Under the pieces are notes generated by a model. The model did no database searches and was not told the origin of the DNA. It saw only the letters and a program-made list of their open reading frames with translations. The translations under genes and the position numbers were made by a program. From NCBI RefSeq assembly GCF_029688625.1, contig NZ_JARULC010000001.1, forward strand, positions 976,361-1,040,360: a DNA stretch of 64,000 bases, read 5' to 3'. Of the stretch, positions 1 to 8,925 are shown piece after piece (positions within the stretch are counted from its first letter, which is position 1; each line of letters opens with the position of its first letter). The DNA comes from Qipengyuania marincola (GTDB lineage: Bacteria; Pseudomonadota; Alphaproteobacteria; Sphingomonadales; Sphingomonadaceae).

Positions 1-2285
1 ACGCGGCGAGAGAAATCGTTGTCGACCTCGTCGACTGCGCGTTCGCGGGCATGCTTGATCCGGTTTTCCAGATTGCCGGTCAGTTCGTTCACCTTGGCTA
101 GCTGATCGCGCAGTTGGCGGACCGTCTCGCGCCCAGCTTCCGACGACCGGGTTGTAGCTTCCTCAAGTTTTGCAATCGCGCCTTCGGTATGCTCGGCGAG
201 CGCGCGTTCTATCGCTTCGCTGCTTTGGGCACCGACCTTTTCCGCGAGTGACGCGATACGTTCGGCCTGCTCGTCTTCGATGGCCGCAAGAGCAGACTTC
301 GCGCTGGCTTGCAGCGTGTCGATCGCAGCCTGCAATTCGTTTCGGGCGCGTTCTGCCACGGCCGCATTTTCCTCGCCAAGGGCGGCGACCCCGGCGCGCA
401 GCCGCTCGATACTGTCGGCTTGGGCCATGGTATTTTCGCCGAAAGCGGATTGAAATCGATCGATTTCTTCCATTGCGCCGCGCGCGCTTGAGCCTGCAAG
501 CTCCATGCTCGCGCCAGCCTTGTCGCCGGCCATGCGCGCCTCTTCGAGCAAGGCATGCACCTCGTTCGCTCGCGCTTCGAGGCCAGCCAGACGTTCCTCA
601 CTGGTCGCCATCGCTACAGGAAGCTCTTCGCGCGTATGATGCGCACTCGCCTGGATCAGTTCGAGCAGGCGGACACTCGCATCGGTTAGGGCTGCGACAG
701 CCATATCTGTTCCGTCCAGCGCTTCGCGGCTTTCGACGAGCTTCGCATTAAGAGCGTCGACACCGGCCGAAACCTGCCCGCTCGCCTCGCGGCCCTGCTG
801 ATCCGCCTTTTCGAAGACTTCGCCGAGTAGCGCGATCTTTTCGGCCAAGGCTTCCCCTTCGCGCGCTAGCGCCTCCGACTGCTCGAGCTGGGCCGCCCTG
901 CGCTCCGCGATTGCCGCATCGAGCGCTGCTATCCGTTCCTGCATCAGGGCGACCGCCTGCTCTTCTGCTTCCGCAAGGCGTGCCTGCCGCTTGAGTGCCT
1001 CGTCCTCGAATTTGCGATTACGTTCGGCTGTGCGCGCGTCGACCTTCTTGGCTTCGTCGACCAGAGCTTGAAGCTTCTTGTTGGCGAAGTCGATCGCACC
1101 CTTGTCGACGCCGCGAATCTCCTCGATCGCCTTGACCAGCCGCTCGCGCATGGCGTTGATCTGTTCGCCCCATTTGGCGAGCGCCATATCCTCGCCCGCC
1201 CGAACTTCGGCTGCCACGCTCGCGGCTTCGCCTCGCATGGCTTCCAGCCGCACCTGCAGGCTTGCGAAGAGCGCCTCGATCTCGCCCTCGATCATCGAAT
1301 TGCTCTCGCCCATTTCTGCACGCAGGGCAGCCGCCCGGGCGCGCATGGCAGCAAGTGCCTCGACTTCACGGCTGTCGAGCTCGCCACGGAAGGTTTCGCC
1401 TTCCGCCCGCAGGGTCGCGAACCGTTGTTCGGTAATCGAACCGAGTTGCTCGGCCTGCGCTTCGAAGGCCACGAGCGCTTCATCGACGCGTGTTTGCAGC
1501 GAAGCGACCTGCCGTTCACTCGCAGTGCCGAACTCGTTGAGACGGCGAAAGCCCTTGATCAGTTCATCGAGTTGAGACTGTGCTGTCTGACCCGCAGCGC
1601 CGATCTGGTTGGAGACGTCCTTGGCGGAGTTGGCGATGACCGGGAGATTGTCGCGCAAGCGGTCCATGTTTTCGAGCGCCGTGCCGCTGACTCGCGCAAT
1701 CGCTTCGACCTGCTCGCCATTGTCATGGATTAGACCCTGCAACCGGTCGGCATGTTCGGAGATACGCTCGCTCGCCGAACGGCCAAGATATTCGAGATCG
1801 CGGGTTTGCGAGCCGAGGAACTCGCGCGCCAGGCTTAGCTCGCGATTGACCACTGCAAGCTTCTCTTCGAGCTTGGCGGACTCGATTGATAGGGAATGGG
1901 CAACCTCGCCGAAGCGCCGTGCTTCGTGGCGTGAATTCCGCAACGCCAGCATCCACAGGCTGACGACCAGCAGTACCGGAATTGCCCAGCTGACGATCCA
2001 GCCGCTCCATTGCGCCGGTGTCCCGCCGGTCGACAGCGTGGCCCAGTTTGCCCAGGCGAAGAAGCCGGTCCAGACGGCTATCGCCGTAATGGCGAGAGCC
2101 GGGGCAATCCATTCGCGCGAAACGACTTCGCTGTCGTCTTCGGCAAAGTCCTCGACAAAATCGACATCGCCGGGTTCTTCGAAGGCGTCTGAATTTTCGA
2201 CGGTATCGTCTTCGAATGCTTCGATTTCCGGTGATGCAGGCGTTTCGTCGCCGGGGACGGCCTTGATGATCGAGCGCTGGGTCAT
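1..2285 (-). CDS. Membrane-anchored long coiled-coil protein (partial, runs off left edge)
   Basis: An uninterrupted leftward frame starts at the ATG whose first base is 2285 and is still open at base 1, giving at least 761 residues with no stop. The first ~55 residues are acidic and hydrophilic (MTQRSIIKAVPGDE...). They are followed by two hydrophobic segments at roughly residues 62-80 and 94-112 (WIAPALAITAIAVWTGFFAW; IVSWAIPVLLVVSLWMLAL). Everything after that is Glu/Ala/Arg-rich heptad-like sequence, a long coiled coil such as those of envelope or chemoreceptor-like scaffolds. No kinase, ATPase or nuclease motif is visible. A perfect CtrA-type motif lies 30-46 bases upstream of the start. 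Similar proteins in sphingomonads are, as I recall, labelled only ATPase or hypothetical. The function is unknown; a role in cell-cycle or envelope organisation is only inferred from the coiled coil and the CtrA motif. Confidence 0.85.
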   Translation of the reverse strand, partial: MTQRSIIKAVPGDETPASPEIEAFEDDTVENSDAFEEPGDVDFVEDFAEDDSEVVSREWIAPALAITAIAVWTGFFAWANWATLSTGGTPAQWSGWIVSWAIPVLLVVSLWMLALRNSRHEARRFGEVAHSLSIESAKLEEKLAVVNRELSLAREFLGSQTRDLEYLGRSASERISEHADRLQGLIHDNGEQVEAIARVSGTALENMDRLRDNLPVIANSAKDVSNQIGAAGQTAQSQLDELIKGFRRLNEFGTASERQVASLQTRVDEALVAFEAQAEQLGSITEQRFATLRAEGETFRGELDSREVEALAAMRARAAALRAEMGESNSMIEGEIEALFASLQVRLEAMRGEAASVAAEVRAGEDMALAKWGEQINAMRERLVKAIEEIRGVDKGAIDFANKKLQALVDEAKKVDARTAERNRKFEDEALKRQARLAEAEEQAVALMQERIAALDAAIAERRAAQLEQSEALAREGEALAEKIALLGEVFEKADQQGREASGQVSAGVDALNAKLVESREALDGTDMAVAALTDASVRLLELIQASAHHTREELPVAMATSEERLAGLEARANEVHALLEEARMAGDKAGASMELAGSSARGAMEEIDRFQSAFGENTMAQADSIERLRAGVAALGEENAAVAERARNELQAAIDTLQASAKSALAAIEDEQAERIASLAEKVGAQSSEAIERALAEHTEGAIAKLEEATTRSSEAGRETVRQLRDQLAKVNELTGNLENRIKHARERAVDEVDNDFSRR

Positions 2286-2314
2286 GGATGGAAACTACCA
2301 CGTTTCCACTATGC

Positions 2315-2331
2315 TTAAACCCACTTTAACC
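2315..2331. promoter_or_regulatory. Perfect CtrA-type binding motif TTAA-N7-TTAACC
   Basis: Two half-sites, TTAA at 2315-2318 and TTAACC at 2326-2331, are separated by exactly seven bases (ACCCACT). This matches the alphaproteobacterial CtrA consensus. It lies between the leftward coiled-coil gene (start 2285) and the rightward gene at 2461, close to the former. Motif seen directly; regulation by CtrA is inferred. Confidence 0.6.
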
Positions 2332-2460
2332 AATTGCTCTGCTGAGGCAGGGGCAAGCGATCATCTCTCCAGTTCTGCCCAAACCGCTGCGGGGGGAATC
2401 TCGAACCGGAGGCTGGTCGTAGTTGCGAAGCGACTCTAAAACCGCGCCGTAGCCGCACGA

Positions 2461-3651
2461 ATGGAGATACTTTTGCGCGTCGCGCTCCTGTCCATCCTCG
2501 ATAATTCCGTTCCGGGCGGAGGACTGCGTGCGTCTTTTCGGCAGTTTGCGGGCAGGACCATTCTCGAGCGCCAGATCGACCTTGCCCTGGCGGCCGGCTG
2601 CGAGACCGTCGCCTGCCTCGTCGATGGCATAAGTCGCGAGGTCACCGAGGCCCAGCGTCACGCCGAGCAGGCAGGGATCAAATTCGTCGCCATGCAACAA
2701 ACCCGGTCCCTTTCGGGTATGGTAACTGCCGCGGACGAAATCCTGGTCGTGGCTGCGGGCAACCTGCCGGCAGCGGAACCCGTGCTGCGATCCGTCAGCC
2801 TGCCAGTGATACTGGCCTTTCCTGCTGAGGATGCCGTCCCACGCGGTCATGAGCGGATTGACCAGCAATTTGCTTGGTCGGGCGTGATGTTGCTGCCCGG
2901 ATCGATCGTCGAGCCGCTGGCGGAGCTTCCGCCCGACAGTGATATCGTCTCCGCTCTGCTGCGGCTTGGCCTACAGGCGGGGGTCAAGGTTCTCCCTCTC
3001 GAGAAACGGTTGCTGATTGAGGGCAAGTGGCACTGGATGCCAACTGTGGACGAGCTTGGCGAGCGGGAAGATCAATGGATCCGCGACCATGCCGAAGTCG
3101 CCGAGTTCAATGCGCCCGGGCTGGCGGTCGCGGAGCGCGTAGGGGCGCGACTTGCCCGCGATGCCCTTGGCACGCGGGCGGCCAGCGTGCCAGCCATCGG
3201 GGCCGCGATCTGTGGGCTCGGCGCACTCGGATGCGCCTTGGTTGGTCTGCACCTTCCAGCAATGCTGCTGGGTACATTCATGGCCGTCCTGAGTGCTGCC
3301 GGAGAAACGGTCGAGCGCATCGCCGGCGCGGGGCAGGCCGTCGGTCGCCGATCACGCACGGCGGCAGCGCTGGATTGGTTGACCGACCCCGTCTTCATCA
3401 TATTGATCGCGCTGGCTTCACCTGAGGATACCCAATGGCTGCGCCTGTTCGTACCCATAATCCTGTTTGCCCTGATGCGCTTGGGCAATCGGATGCGATC
3501 GGACAGGTGGAAGGCGACCTATAGGGACCGTATTGCCGTCGGAGGCCTACTTGTGCCTTGCGTGGCCTTCGGCCTGGTGCAGCCCGCGACGGCAGTTCTG
3601 GCTCTTATCGTACTCGTCACGCTGTTTCTGGCGCCTCATCGCGGTGAATAA
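2461..3651 (+). CDS. Nucleotidyltransferase-like N-terminus fused to a membrane domain resembling CDP-alcohol phosphatidyltransferases
   Basis: A 396-residue protein. Residues ~15-55 (VPGGGLRASF...GRTILERQIDLALAAG) follow the pattern of the sugar-nucleotide transferase N-terminus: glycine-rich loop, then a xIERQxxxLxxAG helix. The Pro-Lys of active enzymes is missing. Residues ~240-395 hold about five hydrophobic segments and a degenerate ALDWLTDP motif reminiscent of the LDxxxD part of CDP-alcohol phosphatidyltransferases, but a clear DGxxAR half is not visible. The likely topic is phospholipid or inositol-phosphate head-group chemistry, with possible loss of activity in one or both halves. 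The start may really be the TTG at 2473, which has GGAG six to seven bases upstream, whereas the ATG at 2461 has no Shine-Dalgarno sequence. The neighbours do not settle the function. Confidence 0.7.
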   Translation: MEILLRVALLSILDNSVPGGGLRASFRQFAGRTILERQIDLALAAGCETVACLVDGISREVTEAQRHAEQAGIKFVAMQQTRSLSGMVTAADEILVVAAGNLPAAEPVLRSVSLPVILAFPAEDAVPRGHERIDQQFAWSGVMLLPGSIVEPLAELPPDSDIVSALLRLGLQAGVKVLPLEKRLLIEGKWHWMPTVDELGEREDQWIRDHAEVAEFNAPGLAVAERVGARLARDALGTRAASVPAIGAAICGLGALGCALVGLHLPAMLLGTFMAVLSAAGETVERIAGAGQAVGRRSRTAAALDWLTDPVFIILIALASPEDTQWLRLFVPIILFALMRLGNRMRSDRWKATYRDRIAVGGLLVPCVAFGLVQPATAVLALIVLVTLFLAPHRGE

Positions 3652-3664
3652 CCGTCGATTAACC
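3648..3664. promoter_or_regulatory. Near-consensus CtrA-type motif
   Basis: ATAA-N7-TTAACC (3648-3651 and 3659-3664), one mismatch from TTAA-N7-TTAACC. It starts four bases inside the end of the preceding gene and ends 22 bases before the ATG at 3687. Supporting context is the perfect motif at 2315. Confidence 0.3.
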
Positions 3665-3686
3665 ATGGATCTGCTAGTGATAAGCC

Positions 3687-4652
3687 ATGCGGTTGGACCC
3701 GTCCTTGCCTGACGCTGCTCGCAGCGCCGATATCGCTGCGGCTCGCCGTGCCGTGGCCGATGGCGATGCCGTGCTCGCCCATGTCGGCCCGATCCTGGAA
3801 CACCTCGTGGCGACGCCCGATCACTCACTGTTCAGCGATGAACTTGTCGCGCGCATCAAGGGCATGTGTCATCACATGGCGGGTCAGGTTCTGCGGGCAC
3901 AGGCGGAGGCCACCGGGGAGGCAGGGCGAGAGGCCTTTGCAGAGAAACACGGCGATGCGCTTGCAGCGGCATTTTATCGCAATCCGCATATTCTGTCGCA
4001 TTGCCATACCCTGGCGATGGAGTGGCAATTGGCTTCGCGCATGGAGGCGCAATATGGCCTAGATCCTGCCCTATCGCCCTTGTTGCAAGACCTTATCGCC
4101 TCAGAAGACTCCGGCGTCGCCAGTGCCGCGATGGCAACGCTTGCTGCACAGGCGCGCTTTGCCCAGACGCAACGACGCATGGAACTGCCAGTGAGCGAAT
4201 TGCCCGGCGATCTTTTTCACGAAGTCTTGCTCGCATGGCGCGCTCACGCCGGTGATCGCCGATCAGATGCGATGATCCGGGCGGAGACCAAGTTGCGAAA
4301 CGCCTATGACGAAGCATCGGCCAGACTTTCGCTCCTTGCACGGCTGGTATCGGGCATGGGGAACGAACAGGCCGGTGCGCTCGATCTGGAGCGGTCGGGC
4401 GTGGCCTTGTTCGTGACCGCGCTTGCGGTCCGTTCAAGCCAGTCGCGCGATCTTGCGATTCTCTCAACGCATGAGGGTCAGTCGAGTCGGCTCGCCCTCG
4501 GCTTGCGTGCTGCTGGGCTAACCAGCGAGGAAGTAAATGCCGAGGTGTTGCGCCTGCATCCGAACCGGGAGGTGCCTGTAACGATCGGTCGCCTGTCCGT
4601 GGCGGACGCCCGAACCATTTTGGCGGAGAGCCGGAGCTCGGGGATCGAATAA
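3687..4652 (+). CDS. Conserved-type helical protein of unknown function
   Basis: A 321-residue, mainly alpha-helical, Ala/Leu/Arg-rich cytoplasmic protein with no signal peptide or membrane segment. I do not recognise a catalytic motif. The central part (about 105-215) alternates hydrophobic and charged helices (WQLASRMEAQYGLDPALSPL). The C-terminus (about 250-321) contains a hydrophobic helix and the stretch LGLRAAGLTSEEVNAEVLRL, which looks like a small regulatory or docking domain. It is followed two bases after its stop by the histidine-kinase-like gene, so the two are probably co-transcribed and may work together. A near-CtrA motif precedes it. Function not assigned. Confidence 0.75.
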   Translation: MRLDPSLPDAARSADIAAARRAVADGDAVLAHVGPILEHLVATPDHSLFSDELVARIKGMCHHMAGQVLRAQAEATGEAGREAFAEKHGDALAAAFYRNPHILSHCHTLAMEWQLASRMEAQYGLDPALSPLLQDLIASEDSGVASAAMATLAAQARFAQTQRRMELPVSELPGDLFHEVLLAWRAHAGDRRSDAMIRAETKLRNAYDEASARLSLLARLVSGMGNEQAGALDLERSGVALFVTALAVRSSQSRDLAILSTHEGQSSRLALGLRAAGLTSEEVNAEVLRLHPNREVPVTIGRLSVADARTILAESRSSGIE

Positions 4653-4654
4653 TC

Positions 4655-6097
4655 ATGGGCAATGTCGGCACCCAATACATCGCCCATGGCAAAGTGGACG
4701 CAGACGGCTCGCTCGTAGCGGCTGAAGAGCCGCTTGCGAGTCTTCAGGAGGCGTGTGGCGGTGAGGTCGGCGGCGCCGTCGCAATTCCCGAACTAAGGAG
4801 TCTGGTACACAAAGCGGCAGACTATGGTTTGCGTCTCGCGCGGCAATTCAGCGCCGTCGATGGCGAGAACACTGTGACCGCATGGGTCGAAATCGCACCA
4901 CACTTCTCGGACGACGGACGTGTCGCAGAGTGCGACATAGACGTCGTCAGCTGGCATGCAGAGCCGCTCCCGCTAGAAAATGATCGCGAGGCAGTAAGCC
5001 GCCGGATCGAGATCAATCGTCACCTTGCCGATTGCCTCGTGCGTCTGAATCCCTCGCAGGGCATTCTCTCAGTCGAGACGCAAGCGCCGGATCTCGCTGA
5101 CTTCCTGTCACGAACTGCGTCAGCGATGGGTGCGCCCTGGACGGATTTCGTCGAACTGCCGGGTAACGCCCACGAGCAGCCGCTCCACTGGCGGTTGCTG
5201 GACGGGGCGCGATGCGCGATCGATGGATCGGACCGTATGTGGACGGCCCATCTCGAACCTCTCGGTAAGGGCGATGCCGGAAGCAGCGGGTTCGTGCTCT
5301 ATCTGACCGCGGACCGGCCCCTTGATACCCGTGCGGGAGCGGATAACACCACACCGCTCGATGGAGCTTCTTTCGGGCGAGATCTTACCCCGGTACTACG
5401 CCAGCCGATCAACCGGATCATTGCGAATGCAGAAACGATCCGCACAAAACTCGCCGGACCGATTGCCGACGAATACAGTTCTTATGCCGCCGATATTGCC
5501 ATCGCAGCGCAGCATCTGCTTGCTCTGATCGATGATCTTTCGGACCTTGAGGTGGTTGAATCCGAACAATTCGTGACCGCACCCGACCGCATCGAGCTCG
5601 CCGATGTCGCACGGCGCGCCTGCGGCATTCTGGGCGTGCGGGCACAGGAGCGCGGTATATCGCTGGTGCCTCCGGTGGAGGGAGAAAGTCAGCTGGCTAT
5701 CGCCGAATTCCGCCGCGTGCTGCAAATCCTGCTCAATCTCGTGGGCAACGCGATCCGGTATGCGCCTGAAGACAGCCAGGTGTGGATCCGGCTCGATCGC
5801 ATCGGCAGCAGGGCGCTCATCACCGTGGCCGACCAAGGACACGGCCTGGACCAAGAGCAGCAGGCAAAGGTGTTCAGGAAATTCGAGCGACTGGGCCGAA
5901 GCGGCGATGGCGGTTCTGGTCTTGGTCTCTATATCTCGCGCCGGATCGCGCGCGCCATGGACGGCGATCTGACGGTCGAAAGTGCGCCGGGGCAGGGCGC
6001 ACGCTTTACCCTTTCCGTGCCTGCGGCAGACGACATGCGCTCCGAACAGCGAGATGGTCCAGGCAAGGGCATATCCCGTCCCAAAGCGGACGACTGA
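4655..6097 (+). CDS. Histidine-kinase-like protein (PleC/DivJ-type) lacking the phosphoacceptor histidine
   Basis: A 480-residue cytoplasmic protein. The N-terminal ~230 residues look PAS-like. Residues ~243-305 form a dimerisation/H-box region that aligns with the PleC/DivJ type, but the expected HELRTPLN reads PVLRQPIN: Pro246 stands where the phosphorylated His should be. The ATPase domain is intact: N-box LLNLVGNAIRYAPED, G1 DQGHGLD, F-box FRKFERLG and G2 GSGLGLYISRRIA near residues 355-435. By family logic it should bind ATP but not autophosphorylate at the usual site, so it may act as an allosteric partner, phosphatase or pseudokinase. It follows the unknown 321-residue protein after two bases. 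The His loss is read directly from codon CCG at 5390-5392. Confidence 0.85.
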   Translation: MGNVGTQYIAHGKVDADGSLVAAEEPLASLQEACGGEVGGAVAIPELRSLVHKAADYGLRLARQFSAVDGENTVTAWVEIAPHFSDDGRVAECDIDVVSWHAEPLPLENDREAVSRRIEINRHLADCLVRLNPSQGILSVETQAPDLADFLSRTASAMGAPWTDFVELPGNAHEQPLHWRLLDGARCAIDGSDRMWTAHLEPLGKGDAGSSGFVLYLTADRPLDTRAGADNTTPLDGASFGRDLTPVLRQPINRIIANAETIRTKLAGPIADEYSSYAADIAIAAQHLLALIDDLSDLEVVESEQFVTAPDRIELADVARRACGILGVRAQERGISLVPPVEGESQLAIAEFRRVLQILLNLVGNAIRYAPEDSQVWIRLDRIGSRALITVADQGHGLDQEQQAKVFRKFERLGRSGDGGSGLGLYISRRIARAMDGDLTVESAPGQGARFTLSVPAADDMRSEQRDGPGKGISRPKADD

Positions 6098-6100
6098 CAA

Positions 6101-6125
6101 GAAAAAGGGGCGCCGCAGCGCCCCT
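6101..6125 (-). terminator. Rho-independent terminator of gltA
   Basis: Inverted repeat AGGGGCGC (6106-6113) / GCGCCCCT (6118-6125) with loop CGCA. On the leftward strand it is followed by TTTTTC (A-tract at 6102-6106). It sits between the convergent kinase-like gene and gltA, 24 bases beyond the gltA stop. Confidence 0.8.
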
Positions 6126-6148
6126 CGATCGTTTGGTTTGTCCTAGGC

Positions 6149-7435
6149 TCAACGCTTGTCGATCGCCACGTAGTCGCGCTCGGTCGGGCCGGTGTAGAGC
6201 TGGCGCGGACGGCCGATGACCTGGCCGGGATCCGAAATCATCTCGTTCCACTGGGCCACCCAGCCGACCGTGCGGGCGAGAGCGAATAGGGCGGTGAACA
6301 TCGTTGTCGGGAAACCGATCGAATTCAGGATGATTCCGGAATAGAAGTCGACATTGGGGAAGAGCTTCTTTTCCTTGAAATAATCGTCGTTTAGGGCGAT
6401 TTCCTCAAGCTGCAGCGCGGTCTCGAAAACGGGATCGTTCACGTTCAGCGCGTCGAAGACCTCGCGCAGCGTCTGCTGCATAACGGTCGCCCGCGGGTCG
6501 TAGTTCTTGTAGACGCGGTGGCCGAAACCCATCAGGCGGAACGGGTCGTTCTTGTCCTTCGCGCGCTCGATATAGTGCGGAATCTTGTCGGGCGAACCGA
6601 TCTCCTGCAGCATATTGAGCGCAGCCTCGTTCGCGCCGCCATGTGCCGGCCCCCAAAGGCAAGCGATGCCCGCCGCGATACAGGCGAAGGGGTTTGCACC
6701 CGACGAGCCGGCGAGCCGCACGGTCGAGGTGGAAGCGTTTTGTTCGTGATCGGCATGGAGTATGAAGATGCGGTCCATCGCCTTTTCGATGGCCGGGTGA
6801 ATCTCATACTCCTCGGCCGGAACGCCGAACGTCATGCGCAGGAAATTGCCCGTGTAGCTCAGGTCGTTTTTCGGCTGCATGAAGGGCTGGCCGATCGAAT
6901 ACTTGTACGCCATCGCCGCGATCGTCGGCATCTTGGCAATCAGGCGATGACTGCTGATCTTGCGATGCTCCGGATCGGAGATGTCCGTGCTGTCGTGATA
7001 GAACGCGGAGAGCGCTCCGACGACACCGCACATGATCGCCATCGGGTGCGCATCACGCCGGAAGCCTTGGTAGAACTGGCGGAGCTGATCGTGCACCATC
7101 GTATGGCGCGTGATGGTGTAATCGAAATCGTCGAGGTCTTCCTGGCTCGGCAGTTCGCCATTGAGCAGAAGGTAGGCGACTTCCATGAAGCTCGAATGTT
7201 CCGCCAGCTGTCCGATTGGGTAGCCGCGGTGGAGTAGGACGCCTTCCTCGCCGTCGATATAGGTCAGTGCGCTTTCGCAGCTGGCCGTCGATTTATATCC
7301 GGGGTCATAGGTGAATTTGCCGGTTCCGCCATAAAGCTTGCGAATGTCGATGACGTCCGGGCCGACGCTGCCCTGCAGCACCGGGAATTCTTGTGTCTGG
7401 TTGCCCAGATCGAGAGTGGCCATGTTGTCGGGCAC
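6149..7435 (-). CDS. gltA: Citrate synthase
   Basis: Type II (hexameric-type) citrate synthase, the entry enzyme of the TCA cycle, condensing oxaloacetate and acetyl-CoA. The 428-residue length is typical. Recognisable are the N-terminal beta-rich region ([20 protein letters not shown]), [16 protein letters not shown], the catalytic-histidine segments [11 protein letters not shown] and [11 protein letters not shown], and the C-terminal [15 protein letters not shown] with the following [20 protein letters not shown]. The start chosen is GTG at 7435 (VPDNMATLD), which has GAGGAG six bases upstream; the ATG at 7423 is too far from it. It lies ten bases after the gltX stop on the same strand, so gltX-gltA is probably one transcript, ended by the terminator at 6101-6125. 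Confidence 0.97.
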   Translation of the reverse strand: MPDNMATLDLGNQTQEFPVLQGSVGPDVIDIRKLYGGTGKFTYDPGYKSTASCESALTYIDGEEGVLLHRGYPIGQLAEHSSFMEVAYLLLNGELPSQEDLDDFDYTITRHTMVHDQLRQFYQGFRRDAHPMAIMCGVVGALSAFYHDSTDISDPEHRKISSHRLIAKMPTIAAMAYKYSIGQPFMQPKNDLSYTGNFLRMTFGVPAEEYEIHPAIEKAMDRIFILHADHEQNASTSTVRLAGSSGANPFACIAAGIACLWGPAHGGANEAALNMLQEIGSPDKIPHYIERAKDKNDPFRLMGFGHRVYKNYDPRATVMQQTLREVFDALNVNDPVFETALQLEEIALNDDYFKEKKLFPNVDFYSGIILNSIGFPTTMFTALFALARTVGWVAQWNEMISDPGQVIGRPRQLYTGPTERDYVAIDKR

Positions 7436-7445
7436 GCGTTTCTCC

Positions 7446-8897
7446 TCAACGGTCTCCGGCCGGCCCGGGGGCGTCGGCCGCTTGCGCGTCGATCCGCGCG
7501 AGCGCTTCTGCCTTGCCCAAAAGGACCAGCACATCGAAAATGCCGGGGGACGTGGTCGTCCCCGTCAATGCCGCGCGCATGGGCTGCGCGAGCTTGCCAA
7601 GGCCCAGTTCGAGCTGCTCGGCATACGATTTCGTAGTGGCTTCGAGAGCCTCGGTTGTCCAGTCATTTTGCACATGCAGCATTTTGGACAGGCCCGCGAG
7701 ACGCTCGCGTGCCTCGTCATCGAGCAAGGCCGCCGCCTTGTCAGTCATTTCGAGTGGACGCCGAGCGAAGAGAAACTGCGATCCGTCAATAAGTTCATTG
7801 ATCGACTTCGCACGTACTTTCAGCACAGGCATGGCCTGTTCGAGCAAGGCGACATCTACCTTGTCGTCATAATTGTCGGCGACAATGCTGGCGAGGCGCG
7901 CATCGTCGGCCTCGCGGATGTAATGACCGTTCAGGTTCTGCAACTTTTTGATGTCGAAGCGTGCCGGGCCCTTGCCCACGCCATCGAGGTCGAACAGCGC
8001 AATGGCCTCGTCGCGGCTGATCTCCTCCTTGTCCCCGTGACCCCATCCGAGTCGCAGCAGATAATTGAACAGCGCTTCAGGAAGCACCCCTTCTTCGTCG
8101 CGATAGGCTTCGACCCCGACCGCGCCATGACGCTTGGACATTTTCGCACCGTCCGGCCCGTGGATCAGCGGGACATGTGCGTAGACCGGGTCGGGCCAGC
8201 TGCCCTCGATCTCATTCATCGCACGGATCACCGGCAACTGGCGGAAGGCGTTGTTGAGATGGTCGTCCCCACGAATAACGTGGGTAATGCCCATGTCGTG
8301 ATCGTCGACCACGACGGCGAGCATATAGGTCGGCGTGCCGTCCGCCCGCAGGATCACGTAATCGTCGATTTCCGAATTCTTGACAGTAACCTTGCCCTGC
8401 ACGGCGTCGTCGATGGTGGTCTCACCTTCGGTGGGCACCTTGAGACGGATCGCATAGGGCGCGCCTTCGGGGGCCTCGCTCTCGTCCCGCTCGCGCCAGC
8501 GACGATCATAACGCATGGGCTGCTTTGCCGCCCGCTGTTCGGCGCGCATCTGCTCCAGCTCTTCTGGCGTGGCGAAGCACTTGTAGGCATGGCCTGCCTC
8601 GAGCAGCTGCCTCGCAACTTCCGCGTGGCGCTCGGCGCGATCTGACTGAAACAGTGGCGGCTCGTCGAAATCGAGGCCGAGCCAGGTCAGCCCTTCGATG
8701 ATCTTGTCGATCGCGTCCTGCGTGCTCCGCTTACGGTCAGTATCCTCGATACGAAGCAAGACGCGCCCACCATGGTGGCGGGCAAAAAGCCAATTGAACA
8801 AGGCCGTGCGCGCTCCACCGATATGGAGGTATCCGGTCGGCGAGGGGGCAAAGCGGGTTACGACCATTCCGGCGGGCGTTCCACTATCGCTTGCCAT
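7446..8897 (-). CDS. gltX: Glutamyl-tRNA synthetase
   Basis: Class I aminoacyl-tRNA synthetase charging tRNA-Glu (and possibly tRNA-Gln in organisms using GatCAB), 483 residues, full length. The Rossmann-fold HIGH motif appears as HIGG in [20 protein letters not shown] near residue 25. The KMSKS loop is [12 protein letters not shown] near residue 245, and the helical anticodon-binding domain makes up the C-terminal third. The frame is open further upstream but the conserved N-terminus fixes the start at the ATG at 8897, preceded by AAAGGAAG. Only 28 bases separate this start from the likely comEC start on the other strand, so each promoter probably lies inside the opposing gene. Confidence 0.96.
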   Translation of the reverse strand: MASDSGTPAGMVVTRFAPSPTGYLHIGGARTALFNWLFARHHGGRVLLRIEDTDRKRSTQDAIDKIIEGLTWLGLDFDEPPLFQSDRAERHAEVARQLLEAGHAYKCFATPEELEQMRAEQRAAKQPMRYDRRWRERDESEAPEGAPYAIRLKVPTEGETTIDDAVQGKVTVKNSEIDDYVILRADGTPTYMLAVVVDDHDMGITHVIRGDDHLNNAFRQLPVIRAMNEIEGSWPDPVYAHVPLIHGPDGAKMSKRHGAVGVEAYRDEEGVLPEALFNYLLRLGWGHGDKEEISRDEAIALFDLDGVGKGPARFDIKKLQNLNGHYIREADDARLASIVADNYDDKVDVALLEQAMPVLKVRAKSINELIDGSQFLFARRPLEMTDKAAALLDDEARERLAGLSKMLHVQNDWTTEALEATTKSYAEQLELGLGKLAQPMRAALTGTTTSPGIFDVLVLLGKAEALARIDAQAADAPGPAGDR

Positions 8898-8925
8898 TGT
8901 CTCTCGCTTCCTTTCAAAGACTTGC

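Noticed and set aside
1068..2439. Long rightward open frames (1068-1733 and 1609-2439)
   Set aside because: They are antisense to the coiled-coil gene, have Arg/Ser-rich low-complexity composition and no domain; typical high-GC shadows.
7338..8645. A 435-codon rightward open frame
   Set aside because: Lies wholly antisense to gltA and gltX, both of which carry complete catalytic motifs.
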